A DNA stretch of 21,532 bases from an uncultured Clostridium sp. Lineage in GTDB: Bacteria > Bacillota > Clostridia > Peptostreptococcales > Peptostreptococcaceae. This document shows positions 13,119-20,079 of the stretch, in pieces. Both the position numbers and the translations under genes were made by a program. Positions within the stretch are counted from its first letter, which is position 1. Every line of letters begins with the position of its first letter. A model generated the notes under the pieces. It worked only from the letters and a program-made list of their open reading frames with translations, ran no database searches and had not been told where the DNA came from. The DNA lies in assembly GCA_937944945.1 (NCBI GenBank), contig CALEBD010000136.1:1-21532 (forward strand), in the 5' to 3' direction.

Positions 13119-13322
13119 TTAGAATGTGAAATCCGTGTAAACTTCTTTGTCTCCTCTTCGGATTACTTCATGATTGATGTTCTCCCATTTGTATGTACTG
13201 TAGCATTTAGCCTGAGGAATGTATTCTCCTCTAACCCATACCTGAGAAATGTTGGGCTCTTTAACTGGAGTAAGAGTAAAGTAATCTCCCCTTTTCAAAT
13301 CCTTGATTTTTCTCTTTTCCAT
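13119..13322 (-). CDS. Small conserved protein of Bacteroides phages and mobile elements
   Basis: A 67-residue beta-rich protein. The pattern LKRGDYFTL, QVWVRGEY, YSTYKWENINHE and the ending YTDFTF matches small proteins I recall from Bacteroidales mobile DNA, all of unknown function. Its start codon and promoter lie within the 87-bp sequence that is repeated upstream of 14427-14672. Confidence 0.83.
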   Translation of the reverse strand: MEKRKIKDLKRGDYFTLTPVKEPNISQVWVRGEYIPQAKCYSTYKWENINHEVIRRGDKEVYTDFTF

Positions 13323-13404
13323 AGCCTTTATTTTTTATGGTTTATATCTTTATTTCTCTTTATGCAAATATAATAAAATTATACTTAATATGCAAATAAA
13401 AGTT
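13318..13404 (-). repeat. 87-bp promoter-leader cassette, copy 1
   Basis: Identical to 14668-14754. It includes the promoter, the whole 5' untranslated leader and the first bases of the coding sequence (ATGGA). Confidence 0.88.
13365..13396 (-). promoter_or_regulatory. Bacteroidetes-type promoter for 13119-13322 operon
   Basis: Minus strand reads TTTG (13393-13396), 20 bases, TATATTTG (13365-13372). About 43 bases from the start codon; leader is A-rich with no Shine-Dalgarno. Confidence 0.87.
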
Positions 13405-13478
13405 CTCGGTATTGGCATATGGTAGGGATTTCTAGAACTTTTATATTATAAGGGGTTCTAGTTACTTAGGAAACAAAA

Positions 13479-13505
13479 ATAAGACCTCTAGAAAAGAGGT
13501 CTTAT
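13479..13505 (-). terminator. Terminator of the 13516-14672 operon
   Basis: ATAAGACCTCT pairs exactly with AGAGGTCTTAT (11 bp, 5-base loop), followed on the minus strand by TTTTTGTTT. Starts 10 bases after the stop codon. Confidence 0.9.
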
Positions 13506-13515
13506 GGTCTTTTAT

Positions 13516-13872
13516 TTATTTGGTCTTAGCTGATGTAGGAATTTGAGTAATGTAGTATCTATTTCCCACTGGTTTAGTTGGGTATTTTAGTAATTCATAT
13601 TCTAAAGCTGAAGTATCTGGGAATTTTATATAAATACGTATACCTGAATATACTTGCCAACCTGGTCCCCACTCGGGTTTACTTCCGAATGTACTGAATA
13701 TGTCTATGTTCACCCTGTCCGCTTTGGATTTTGTACCGAATATCTTATTTGTGAAACCCAGTACTACATTCTTAATAATAGGATAAAACTTAGGATCATA
13801 CTCTTTGTACATATTGTAGCAATAGAGTCTAGTAGCTCTGATTAAAAGCTCTATCTTATCGTTTGTATACAT
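13516..13872 (-). CDS. Hypothetical protein
   Basis: A 118-residue basic protein, Tyr-rich, with a helical N-terminus and a strand-rich centre (WQVYSGIRIYIKFPDTSALE). No family recognised. Third and last gene of the unit starting at 14672, closed by a strong terminator. Confidence 0.84.
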   Translation of the reverse strand: MYTNDKIELLIRATRLYCYNMYKEYDPKFYPIIKNVVLGFTNKIFGTKSKADRVNIDIFSTFGSKPEWGPGWQVYSGIRIYIKFPDTSALEYELLKYPTKPVGNRYYITQIPTSAKTK

Positions 13873-13883
13873 AGCCTGGTATA

Positions 13884-14411
13884 CTATAAGATTCTATCGT
13901 ATATGAAGAAGTTTGAGGGATCCTTAGTGAATGAATAGGTTTTAGTGTTGAACTCTTTATTGATCACCACTATATCTCTGTTACTTAACTCCTCTAATTC
14001 ATCCAGGTAATCGAATACATCATCAATTACCCCCAGATTTGCAATGTTTGTACCATCTGAAAACCCGAGAAGCATACCATGACATATATCATCCATTACA
14101 TCTAGTTTGATGTATTTCCCATCTTTGCTTATGGTATCTTCCCATTTACCATTATCGGCATATTTGAATAGATTGCACCAACCAGTTATGGTATGAATCT
14201 TTATTTTAGTAGCACTAGCTGATACTGATAAAGCTACTTTTGAATTAGTACATAACCATCCCTGCCGGTTTACATTTGTATCGGTGAATACTATGTCTTC
14301 GTGATACGGGGGGTAAGGTAATCCGAATACCCTCATTTTTCTACCTTCTTTGAGTAACTGATTTACTCTTTCAACTACCTGAGTAGCATTAAATACTGGC
14401 TTTCCTTCCAT
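13884..14411 (-). CDS. Hypothetical protein
   Basis: A 175-residue protein with an N-terminal helix (NATQVVERVNQLLKEGRKMR) and a beta-rich body. No family recognised and no metal or nucleotide motif visible. Middle gene of its operon, with gaps of 11-15 bases to both neighbours. Confidence 0.85.
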   Translation of the reverse strand: MEGKPVFNATQVVERVNQLLKEGRKMRVFGLPYPPYHEDIVFTDTNVNRQGWLCTNSKVALSVSASATKIKIHTITGWCNLFKYADNGKWEDTISKDGKYIKLDVMDDICHGMLLGFSDGTNIANLGVIDDVFDYLDELEELSNRDIVVINKEFNTKTYSFTKDPSNFFIYDRIL

Positions 14412-14426
14412 AGTGAGTGATTCTTA

Positions 14427-14672
14427 TTATAAGTTGAACTGAACTTCTGCTTTATAATCTGGATCAAAATCCAACTTAAATGGTATCCCCAAGTAGTGAG
14501 GACAGGGATTATGCCATATATGATGCTTACCTAATTCATCTGAAGCATTCATTATATTATTCTCCTCAGAGATATAAAACTTTATCTCTCTATCATCAGA
14601 GGTTATTGCCTTCAAATAACCTTTTACAGTTATTGTAACCTGTTTCTCTTGTGTTTTAACGATTAAGTCCAT
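14427..14672 (-). CDS. Hypothetical protein
   Basis: An 81-residue beta-rich protein (KTQEKQVTITVKGYLKAITS) with a His/Trp-rich centre (GKHHIWHNPCPHYLG) that could bind a metal. First gene of the unit behind the second copy of the 87-bp promoter cassette. No family recognised. Confidence 0.82.
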   Translation of the reverse strand: MDLIVKTQEKQVTITVKGYLKAITSDDREIKFYISEENNIMNASDELGKHHIWHNPCPHYLGIPFKLDFDPDYKAEVQFNL

Positions 14673-14754
14673 AGCCTTTATTTTTTATGGTTTATATCTT
14701 TATTTCTCTTTATGCAAATATAATAAAATTATACTTAATATGCAAATAAAAGTT
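14668..14754 (-). repeat. 87-bp promoter-leader cassette, copy 2
   Basis: Exact copy of 13318-13404, 1350 bases away, again including promoter, leader and ATGGA. Confidence 0.88.
14715..14746 (-). promoter_or_regulatory. Bacteroidetes-type promoter for 14427-14672 operon
   Basis: Minus strand reads TTTG (14743-14746), 20 bases, TATATTTG (14715-14722); identical to the promoter at 13365-13396. Confidence 0.87.
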
Positions 14755-14761
14755 AAAGGTT

Positions 14762-15604
14762 CTAGTCTTCTATTTCTGGGTCTATATCTTCGTAGGCTAT
14801 GTTTTCTTCGATTTCTCGTCTGATTTGGTGATGGTCTTCATCAAAAGCATTTAAGGCACCCTGGTAGTCTCCAGTTACGCTATCCAATTCGGCCCTTTTG
14901 ATATTCAATCCTTCCTTATCGCCTCTATTACCATCTTGTTTAGTTGCAACTACTACAGGCAATTCCTTGAAGTCATATTGATTCTCTACATATTCTATCT
15001 CTTTGATACCACCATTGTCGGCTAATTCTTTTTGTATCATAGCCATAGCTTCATCTCTAGTAAGAGATTGATCTTGGGTATCAACCGTATTGAATTGATT
15101 GTTCTGTTGAGCAAATATATTTACTGTACCTCCGCCTGATATAGCTCTTACTAAACTCTGAAGAGACGTAGTGGATTGTTGCTTTAATCCTATAGCCTTA
15201 TTGACTTCAGAAGTAATGAATGGAGCATACCTTCCTCCCTGAGAATCCCTGAGTAATTGTACCTGTTGGCTTATTTCCATACGGTCTTCAAGTGCCCATG
15301 ATATACAAGCTCCCATTAATGAATCAGCAATCTCATTCATCTTGCTACGGTCAAATAAACCGTTGTCTAGAAACGTTTGTTTCATTTGCATCTGAACTAT
15401 TGCGGGTTCACATCTAAGAAAATCTGCTAGTTCATTTACTGAATAATATCTTGACCAAAGTTTTCCATTATTCACTATCCATATATGGATTATGAACTTG
15501 GTCAAATTCTTCATAGCTTCATCATCGCCATTGTTAGCTTGTATAGCCAATTGAGTTATACCAATTCCTCTTGGGAACCTTTGAGCTATTTTTTGTTCTT
15601 TCAT
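14762..15604 (-). CDS. Helix-turn-helix protein, possible terminase small subunit
   Basis: A 280-residue, largely helical protein. Residues about 55-78 (YSVNELADFLRCEPAIVQMQ) look like a helix-turn-helix. A central region (TSEVNKAIGLKQQSTTSLQS) and a Gln/Asn-rich linker (VNIFAQQNNQFN) follow, and the C-terminus is very acidic (ENIAYEDIDPEIED). A DNA-binding N-terminus, oligomer-forming middle and acidic tail fit terminase small subunits, which select the packaging site, but the gene is 11 kb from terL and the family cannot be confirmed by eye. A regulator or a replication initiation protein are alternatives. It ends with TAG just before a promoter. Confidence 0.8.
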   Translation of the reverse strand: MKEQKIAQRFPRGIGITQLAIQANNGDDEAMKNLTKFIIHIWIVNNGKLWSRYYSVNELADFLRCEPAIVQMQMKQTFLDNGLFDRSKMNEIADSLMGACISWALEDRMEISQQVQLLRDSQGGRYAPFITSEVNKAIGLKQQSTTSLQSLVRAISGGGTVNIFAQQNNQFNTVDTQDQSLTRDEAMAMIQKELADNGGIKEIEYVENQYDFKELPVVVATKQDGNRGDKEGLNIKRAELDSVTGDYQGALNAFDEDHHQIRREIEENIAYEDIDPEIED

Positions 15605-15650
15605 AGTGTTGTATTTTGGTATCTAATAGTTGATCTATTAATAACCAAAT

Positions 15651-15680
15651 AAAAGGCCCTTACCAAATAAAGGGCCTTTT
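15651..15680 (-). terminator. Strong terminator of the 15713-17226 genes
   Basis: AAAAGGCCCTT pairs exactly with AAGGGCCTTTT (11 bp, 8-base loop). The minus strand ends TTTTATTTGG. The A/T symmetry would let it work in both directions. Confidence 0.9.
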
Positions 15681-15712
15681 AGAGTTAACTATTTAATAAT
15701 CAGGTTGCTGGA

Positions 15713-15973
15713 TCACTGAATTAGGCTTACCTTCAATTTTGAAGAGCTTAGGGTTATTTTATATTCCCCAATATGACATTCAGCTTTAAGCTGGTTACTC
15801 ATAGCAAAAAGTTCTGAAAATAGCTTTTGTACATGTATGGGATATACTATCTCTATATCCACTGAACTAATACTATAGCAAAAGCTTATATTTACTTCAC
15901 TTTCACCAGCTCCTTGATAGAAGTTTACAATTTTATCCTGGGCCAATTTGGCAATTTCTAAAATGGTCTTCAT
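15713..15973 (-). CDS. Hypothetical protein
   Basis: An 86-residue protein: N-terminal helix (ILEIAKLAQDKIVNFYQGAG) then alternating strands and a helix (VDIEIVYPIHVQKLFSELFA), ending in a beta hairpin. No family recognised. Last gene of its transcription unit, followed by a strong hairpin terminator. Confidence 0.83.
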   Translation of the reverse strand: MKTILEIAKLAQDKIVNFYQGAGESEVNISFCYSISSVDIEIVYPIHVQKLFSELFAMSNQLKAECHIGEYKITLSSSKLKVSLIQ

Positions 15974-16011
15974 AAAATCTTAGTAACTTTAGAGTCTTGT
16001 ATTATTAGGAA

Positions 16012-16521
16012 TTATCTCTTCATATTAGGCTTATCTTTCATTTGCTTTTGTTTTCTAGCCATACTTTGTGCAGCTCCATAAGCTATTATTGCTTCCAAAA
16101 TGGGTTTCATTCGCTTTTGTTTTGCCTTTTCCTCTTTCTCCTTGGCCTCTAATTCTGCCTTAATCTTTTCATCCCTTTCAATGGCCTTTTTCCTTTTCTC
16201 TTCCAATTCTGCATGTAGATTGGGGAAAAGGTTTGCTCTAATAGGAATTACATGTAAGGCAAAGAATGCAGAGAATAACTTTTCAGAGAATGGCTCACCA
16301 GCTTTCTTATTAGAAATACTCCGGAATTTATCCTGCTGTTCTTTTACTGCATGAAGGAATTTTTCGTATGTGAACTGAACCTTCATTTTTTGGCAGGCAG
16401 TTATCATTGCCTCAATACGGTCCTTAAACTCCTGGCCAAAGGCCTCCATGAATTTTTCCCGGTTGAAGTTGTAATTTTCTCTATCCAACTTAAACTGTTT
16501 TACATACTCATTGGTCTTCAT
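16012..16521 (-). CDS. Hypothetical coiled-coil protein
   Basis: A 169-residue, highly charged helical protein. Residues about 104-140 form a Lys/Glu-rich coiled coil (ELEEKRKKAIERDEKIKAEL) and the C-terminus is basic (ARKQKQMKDKPNMKR). No family recognised. It sits 20 bases downstream of the 16542-16958 gene in the same operon. Confidence 0.87.
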   Translation of the reverse strand: MKTNEYVKQFKLDRENYNFNREKFMEAFGQEFKDRIEAMITACQKMKVQFTYEKFLHAVKEQQDKFRSISNKKAGEPFSEKLFSAFFALHVIPIRANLFPNLHAELEEKRKKAIERDEKIKAELEAKEKEEKAKQKRMKPILEAIIAYGAAQSMARKQKQMKDKPNMKR

Positions 16522-16541
16522 AGTGTTTTATTATTTACAAA

Positions 16542-16958
16542 TTATTGATTTATTAAGTGTATTAATGATTGTTCTCTAGATACTACCTGAAAAAGATATC
16601 CTACCAGGTTATCTTCCCAGTATGATAACCACATGTGATTTTGAAACCTGAACTTATTCTTCTCTTCTACCGATATATTCTTTGGCATCCCAGTAATATA
16701 TAATAAATGAGGCCCATTTGTGTTCTCTATAAATACTGGATACCTTAAATTTTCGTCTACCTTAAAATATCCCTTGATAGCATAATCTGGAAGATACTGA
16801 CTAGACCTTATACTGCAGTCAAATGCCAAATCTTCTACCTTATATATCTCTGGGTTTACTGGTAATTCATTATAGATATTATCAATATTGGTAGTTTGAA
16901 GGTAGTAAGTTATCCTTGATTTATCTAGCGTTACGCTTTTTACTTTCTCTGGAAACAT
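16542..16958 (-). CDS. Hypothetical protein, overlaps upstream gene at an A9 run
   Basis: A 138-residue beta-rich protein. No family recognised. Its ATG lies inside the 3' end of the upstream gene, which it overlaps by 38 bases. Just before the overlap the upstream gene contains nine consecutive A residues (plus T9, 16962-16970). Slippage losing one A would fuse both proteins into one of about 240 residues. Independent translation from its own ATG is the default reading. Confidence 0.82.
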   Translation of the reverse strand: MFPEKVKSVTLDKSRITYYLQTTNIDNIYNELPVNPEIYKVEDLAFDCSIRSSQYLPDYAIKGYFKVDENLRYPVFIENTNGPHLLYITGMPKNISVEEKNKFRFQNHMWLSYWEDNLVGYLFQVVSREQSLIHLINQ

Positions 16959-17226
16959 TAATTTTTTTTTCTTTTATTGGTACATAGTCTTCTATATCAT
17001 CCAGCCGATTAGTTACCAAGGCATATACGAATAACTTAACAGAACGGAAGAAGAATCTCCTTATATTCTTCTCAGTAATGTAGTAATCATATAGCCTAAA
17101 AAACTTCTTCTGATGCCTATGTTTCAGATTTCTCTGTGTAAGATATGCTCTTAGAACTTCTTTATGTAATTCTAACAATTCATGATTTACTTTCTGAATT
17201 GCTTTCTCTGGTAAGCCAACAATCAT
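16921..17226 (-). CDS. Hypothetical basic protein
   Basis: A 101-residue very basic, helical protein (RNLKHRHQKKFFRLYDYYIT) that may bind nucleic acid. Its end overlaps the next gene by 38 bases and includes the A9 run (Lys-Glu-Lys-Lys codons). It starts about 35 bases after a hairpin terminator, with no host-type promoter in between, so it may depend on read-through. No family recognised. Confidence 0.8.
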   Translation of the reverse strand: MIVGLPEKAIQKVNHELLELHKEVLRAYLTQRNLKHRHQKKFFRLYDYYITEKNIRRFFFRSVKLFVYALVTNRLDDIEDYVPIKEKKINVSRESKKRNAR

Positions 17227-17260
17227 AATCTTTCATAACATTAAATGATCATTATACTAA

Positions 17261-17293
17261 GGGGACAGGACTTAATAATTAGCCCTGTACCCC
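17261..17293 (-). terminator. Terminator of the 17311-17760 gene
   Basis: GGGGACAGG pairs with CCTGTACCCC (nine pairs, one bulged A). It starts 17 bases after the stop codon. The following T content is modest, so partial read-through into 17226 is likely. Confidence 0.6.
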
Positions 17294-17310
17294 TCTCCTA
17301 CTATGAAAGA

Positions 17311-17760
17311 TTAGATTGCAACTGATTCTTTTACGAATTGATTCTTATATTCAAGATACTCCTTCTTGGCTTTCTTGAACTCTTTAGAATCTTGGTTCTC
17401 GATTCTGAGCATTGCCAATTCCAGTTGGTGGATTTTATTTCTTACCTGCTGTCGGAACTTCTTTCTTGAAAGAGTGTCTTCGCAGTCTACGGGATAAATA
17501 TACTTTACTTCCCTTTTTGTTACTACCTCTTCTACGAGGTTGGCTTCCACCTTTTTCTTGGTTTTATCAACCAGTTTTTCTTTTTTGGTCTTCTTGACCT
17601 TCTTCTCTGAGGCCTTTTCGGTAGCTTCCTTTTCTTTGCCAACTACCTTCAGAGCTTTCTTGGATTTTTCGACCTTCTCAGCTTTTTCTTCAATGAGGCT
17701 GTTGATACCCTCTACCAGATTGGTCTTTTTAACTTCCTGAGCCTTTTCTTCCTTTTTCAT
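17311..17760 (-). CDS. Lysine-rich protein with YxYP-VD / KKFRQ motif
   Basis: A 149-residue protein. Residues 1-82 are a Lys/Glu/Ala-rich, histone-tail-like stretch. Residues 83-149 form a compact domain with YIYPVD (87-92) and RKKFRQQVR (99-107). The same layout occurs in 20080-20625 (YDYPKVD ... KKKYRQKMR), so the two are probably related. Charge and composition suggest DNA or RNA binding, perhaps phage genome organisation. It has its own perfect promoter and terminator. Confidence 0.87.
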   Translation of the reverse strand: MKKEEKAQEVKKTNLVEGINSLIEEKAEKVEKSKKALKVVGKEKEATEKASEKKVKKTKKEKLVDKTKKKVEANLVEEVVTKREVKYIYPVDCEDTLSRKKFRQQVRNKIHQLELAMLRIENQDSKEFKKAKKEYLEYKNQFVKESVAI

Positions 17761-17821
17761 GGCTTACAATTTTAAATGGTTATACAATTAGTTAAAAGTT
17801 GTTTATTTTTATTTCCTAATG

Positions 17822-17853
17822 CAAATATAAAGTAACTTTTTTATATGTGCAAA
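17822..17853 (-). promoter_or_regulatory. Bacteroidetes-type promoter for 17311-17760
   Basis: Minus strand reads TTTG (17850-17853), 20 bases, TATATTTG (17822-17829). About 62 bases from the start codon. Confidence 0.87.
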
Positions 17854-17934
17854 TATTTTTATCAATTTCTTAGGGGTTATGTTCTTGGTCTCTGGTGTGT
17901 TAACCTTTTATTGCTTTCCCCTTTATTGTTTATG

Positions 17935-17966
17935 CAAATATAGATATAAATATGAACCCCTGCAAA
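17935..17966 (-). promoter_or_regulatory. Second tandem promoter upstream of 17311-17760
   Basis: Minus strand reads TTTG (17963-17966), 20 bases, TATATTTG (17935-17942). Only about 80 bases separate it from the next promoter and there is no ATG between them. Confidence 0.85.
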
Positions 17967-17994
17967 TTATTTTGCTAATTATTTAAGGGTCTGT

Positions 17995-18183
17995 TCATGG
18001 CTTACTAGCGGATATCTTCCTCAGTATAGCTTTGAACTGATTCATGTAGTGGCATTCTTTGTTTGTACATTTACCGTCTGGTGTAATGTTTTCATTGGCA
18101 CCACACTTTGTCATACCAGTTGCCTTATATGGACAACACTTTCTATGTGCTGCACAAGCAGCTTTGAAGTCTACTGTACTCAT
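17995..18183 (-). CDS. Small cysteine-rich protein
   Basis: A 62-residue protein with six cysteines (10, 16, 17, 27, 39, 44) and His13/His45, spread through CAAHRKCCPY, TKCGAN and KCTNKECHY. This layout suggests one or two zinc sites, or disulfides. No family recognised. Its start overlaps the stop of the membrane protein upstream (ATGA-type junction). It is the last gene of the unit that starts at the promoter 19954-19985. Confidence 0.8.
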   Translation of the reverse strand: MSTVDFKAACAAHRKCCPYKATGMTKCGANENITPDGKCTNKECHYMNQFKAILRKISASKP

Positions 18184-18503
18184 TTGTAGTATTCTTTTAC
18201 CTTAGTTAAACGACCTTTGAATTTGAATGGTCTTACATAGTCTCCCCACCACCCAGTTAAAGGTATAATACACCCGATAATTGCATAGTAGTAGAAAGTC
18301 TTTGAAACAAATTGCTGTTTATCACAGTCCCAAAAATCATCTGTTCTAGCATCTTCATTTTTAGCTGGGTCTACATATATCCAATGATAAGATATCCGAA
18401 TAAATAACCATTGAAATATCAGGATATTCATCCATCCCAATAAAGTTATACCCAATACTTTCTTAAATACCCAACTGTTAGTTTTCTTTACTTCTTTTCC
18501 CAT
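18180..18503 (-). CDS. Two-pass membrane protein
   Basis: A 107-residue protein with hydrophobic segments at about 15-36 (KVLGITLLGWMNILIFQWLF) and 71-88 (YYYAIIGCIIPLTGWWG), separated by an acidic loop. Both ends are basic, so both probably face the cytoplasm. It overlaps its neighbours on both sides (16 and 4 bases). Function unknown. Confidence 0.82.
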   Translation of the reverse strand: MGKEVKKTNSWVFKKVLGITLLGWMNILIFQWLFIRISYHWIYVDPAKNEDARTDDFWDCDKQQFVSKTFYYYAIIGCIIPLTGWWGDYVRPFKFKGRLTKVKEYYK

Positions 18504-18823
18504 AATCCGTAGGTTGATTTAACTTTCTTTAATGGATGAAAAATATCTAATGATTCCCAAATAGATTCTGCTTGTTTAACTACTGCTTCTTTAGCTTCTA
18601 AGTGATTGCTAAAAATTTTCCATAGTACTGGAATATAATTCAAACAAGCATTCTTTGATTCTCCGGGTCTTACCCTTATATAGAAATAAACTTCATTATT
18701 AATTATTTGACCAATTGTAACCCTTTCAAACTTAATAATAGCTCGGGGTTTGAATTCATAAATACCTTTGTGCCTATCCCCGCTTACATACTTGTTTAAC
18801 CGGAATTTAATTAGACCAGCCAT
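18488..18823 (-). CDS. Hypothetical protein
   Basis: An open frame exists from a TTG at 18844, but the ATG at 18821-18823 (MAGLIKFRLNKYVSGDRHKG) is preferred: it lies 1 base after the stop of the upstream gene, and all neighbours use ATG. The 111-residue product has a strand-rich centre (NEVYFYIRVRPGESKN) followed by a helix, and overlaps the next gene by 16 bases. The Arg-Pro-Gly-Glu phrase and layout do not point to a known family. Confidence 0.8.
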   Translation of the reverse strand: MAGLIKFRLNKYVSGDRHKGIYEFKPRAIIKFERVTIGQIINNEVYFYIRVRPGESKNACLNYIPVLWKIFSNHLEAKEAVVKQAESIWESLDIFHPLKKVKSTYGLWEKK

Positions 18824-18824
18824 A

Positions 18825-19247
18825 TTAATCCATATTTCGTTCAAAATATTCGTAAAAATCTACATCTTCGGTTAATTGATCCATGAGTTCTTCTACTTCC
18901 ATATCTAAATGTACTGAAGCTCCTGATACTTGCAATGTTATTCCAGAACCATAATTACTTGAAGATGATCCATAAAGATTTAATTCTTTGGGTCTATATC
19001 CTGTAACTTCATCTCTATAATGAATTATACCATTTTCGTAGTCATAACTTTTTACTTCTGATACATGTCTAGATTTATCCCAGTTTTTCCAATGAGGTTC
19101 TGAATCAGGAGTAGGGGGAACTGTTTGACCATCCCATAGTATGCAGATTACACTAAATGCCGATATTCCTATGATACCAGTTTTAACGGCTTCCCATAAA
19201 GTTTTTGCTTCATCTGGTTCTCCTTCTGGTGTGTAATACCTTTTCAT
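18825..19247 (-). CDS. Single-pass membrane protein
   Basis: A 140-residue protein with one hydrophobic segment at about 22-38 (TGIIGISAFSVICILW), a Pro/Asp-rich middle, a Gly/Ser-rich stretch (YGSSSSNYGSGITLQVSG) and an acidic C-terminus. It overlaps the KTSC-domain gene by 4 bases. Function unknown. Confidence 0.83.
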   Translation of the reverse strand: MKRYYTPEGEPDEAKTLWEAVKTGIIGISAFSVICILWDGQTVPPTPDSEPHWKNWDKSRHVSEVKSYDYENGIIHYRDEVTGYRPKELNLYGSSSSNYGSGITLQVSGASVHLDMEVEELMDQLTEDVDFYEYFERNMD

Positions 19248-19471
19248 AGCTTTTGGCCTGCATATTTATTCCTAATCCTTCTTTCAAATGATTTGCCTAC
19301 TGATAAACCATTTTCAATATCATCCTTGAAAGTATTAAAATCAAACTCCGATACAGAAACATATTTGTATACCTTATTTCCCTTGAAAGTTATGGTTATA
19401 TCCCTATTATCGAGGTCAAAAATAACCTTTTCAATTCTGGATGATCCCGTGGTATTAAATACTTCTTTCAT
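19244..19471 (-). CDS. KTSC-domain protein
   Basis: A 75-residue protein consisting of one KTSC domain. It has the strand pair IEKVIFDLDNRDITITFKGN, then VYKYVSVSEFDFNTF, a helix with GLSVGKSF, and a final basic helix RRIRNKYAGQKL. This matches the family pattern 'L.V.F..G..Y.Y..V....F..F..A.S.G..F...I...Y'. KTSC domains occur alone in phages and bacteria or fused to lysyl-tRNA synthetase-like or nuclease proteins; the function of the isolated form is unknown. Second gene of its operon. Confidence 0.87.
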   Translation of the reverse strand: MKEVFNTTGSSRIEKVIFDLDNRDITITFKGNKVYKYVSVSEFDFNTFKDDIENGLSVGKSFERRIRNKYAGQKL

Positions 19472-19473
19472 CG

Positions 19474-19932
19474 TTATCGTCCTTTAAGCTCGAAAATATT
19501 AAGTCCCATAGCTACTACATTATTTTCTTTCCTCAATGCCTGGCAAGTAAATAAAATATCCCAAAGAATGAATACTGAATCAGAACTCATTTCCATTAAG
19601 TCCTCTTCCATCATATATAATGTACTCATTATAGTATTGAACCATCTTTGGTTTAGTCCATTTACTAGCATGTTTTCAATATCATCATACCTATTATTAA
19701 AGGTATCTCCTTTCATCCTTTTAAAGGATTCTATATATTCCCTTGCCAATGATTCTACTGATTCTAGAGAAGTTCCATAACAAGGGAATATAATTTTCCA
19801 TTTATCTAAGCTTTTATCCTCTAAAAGGGATTCTAGCGCCTGAATCTGCACATCCATAATTTGATTCCAGATATCCTGAGCAGATAAATGCCTTTGCAAT
19901 TTTAACCTGATACAGCCTCGATTAATTTTCAT
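19474..19932 (-). CDS. Hypothetical helical protein
   Basis: The frame extends upstream to a TTG at 19956, but that codon lies inside the -7 box of the promoter at 19954-19985 and would not be transcribed. The ATG at 19930-19932 gives 152 residues and a short leader of about 15 bases. The product is mostly helical (SAQDIWNQIMDVQIQALESL) with an acidic, Met-rich second half. No family recognised. It leads a six-gene operon. Confidence 0.82.
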   Translation of the reverse strand: MKINRGCIRLKLQRHLSAQDIWNQIMDVQIQALESLLEDKSLDKWKIIFPCYGTSLESVESLAREYIESFKRMKGDTFNNRYDDIENMLVNGLNQRWFNTIMSTLYMMEEDLMEMSSDSVFILWDILFTCQALRKENNVVAMGLNIFELKGR

Positions 19933-19953
19933 CTTTAATTTAATTTTGTTATG

Positions 19954-19985
19954 CAAATATAATATTTCTAATTATAATATGCAAA
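19954..19985 (-). promoter_or_regulatory. Bacteroidetes-type promoter for the 17995-19932 operon
   Basis: Minus strand reads TTTG (19982-19985), 20 bases, TATATTTG (19954-19961). Its position fixes the start of the first gene at 19932. Confidence 0.87.
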
Positions 19986-20025
19986 TTAAATTCAGTGGTG
20001 TTATATAGGTATATCTAACAAAGAA

Positions 20026-20050
20026 CCCCGAACCTGAGTATGATCCGGGG
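20026..20050 (-). terminator. Terminator of the 20080-21244 genes
   Basis: CCCCG pairs with CGGGG around a 15-base loop, followed on the minus strand by TTCTTTG. It starts 29 bases after the stop codon. The stem is short, so strength is uncertain. Confidence 0.5.
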
Positions 20051-20079
20051 CATTAGAGGTTTACAGATTGCCTAATCTA

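Noticed and set aside
18824..18844. Upstream TTG start extending the 18488-18823 gene.
   Set aside because: The ATG one base after the upstream stop is a better start, and all neighbouring genes use ATG.
19933..19956. Upstream TTG start extending the 19474-19932 gene.
   Set aside because: The extension overlaps the -7 box of its own promoter, so it would not be in the transcript.
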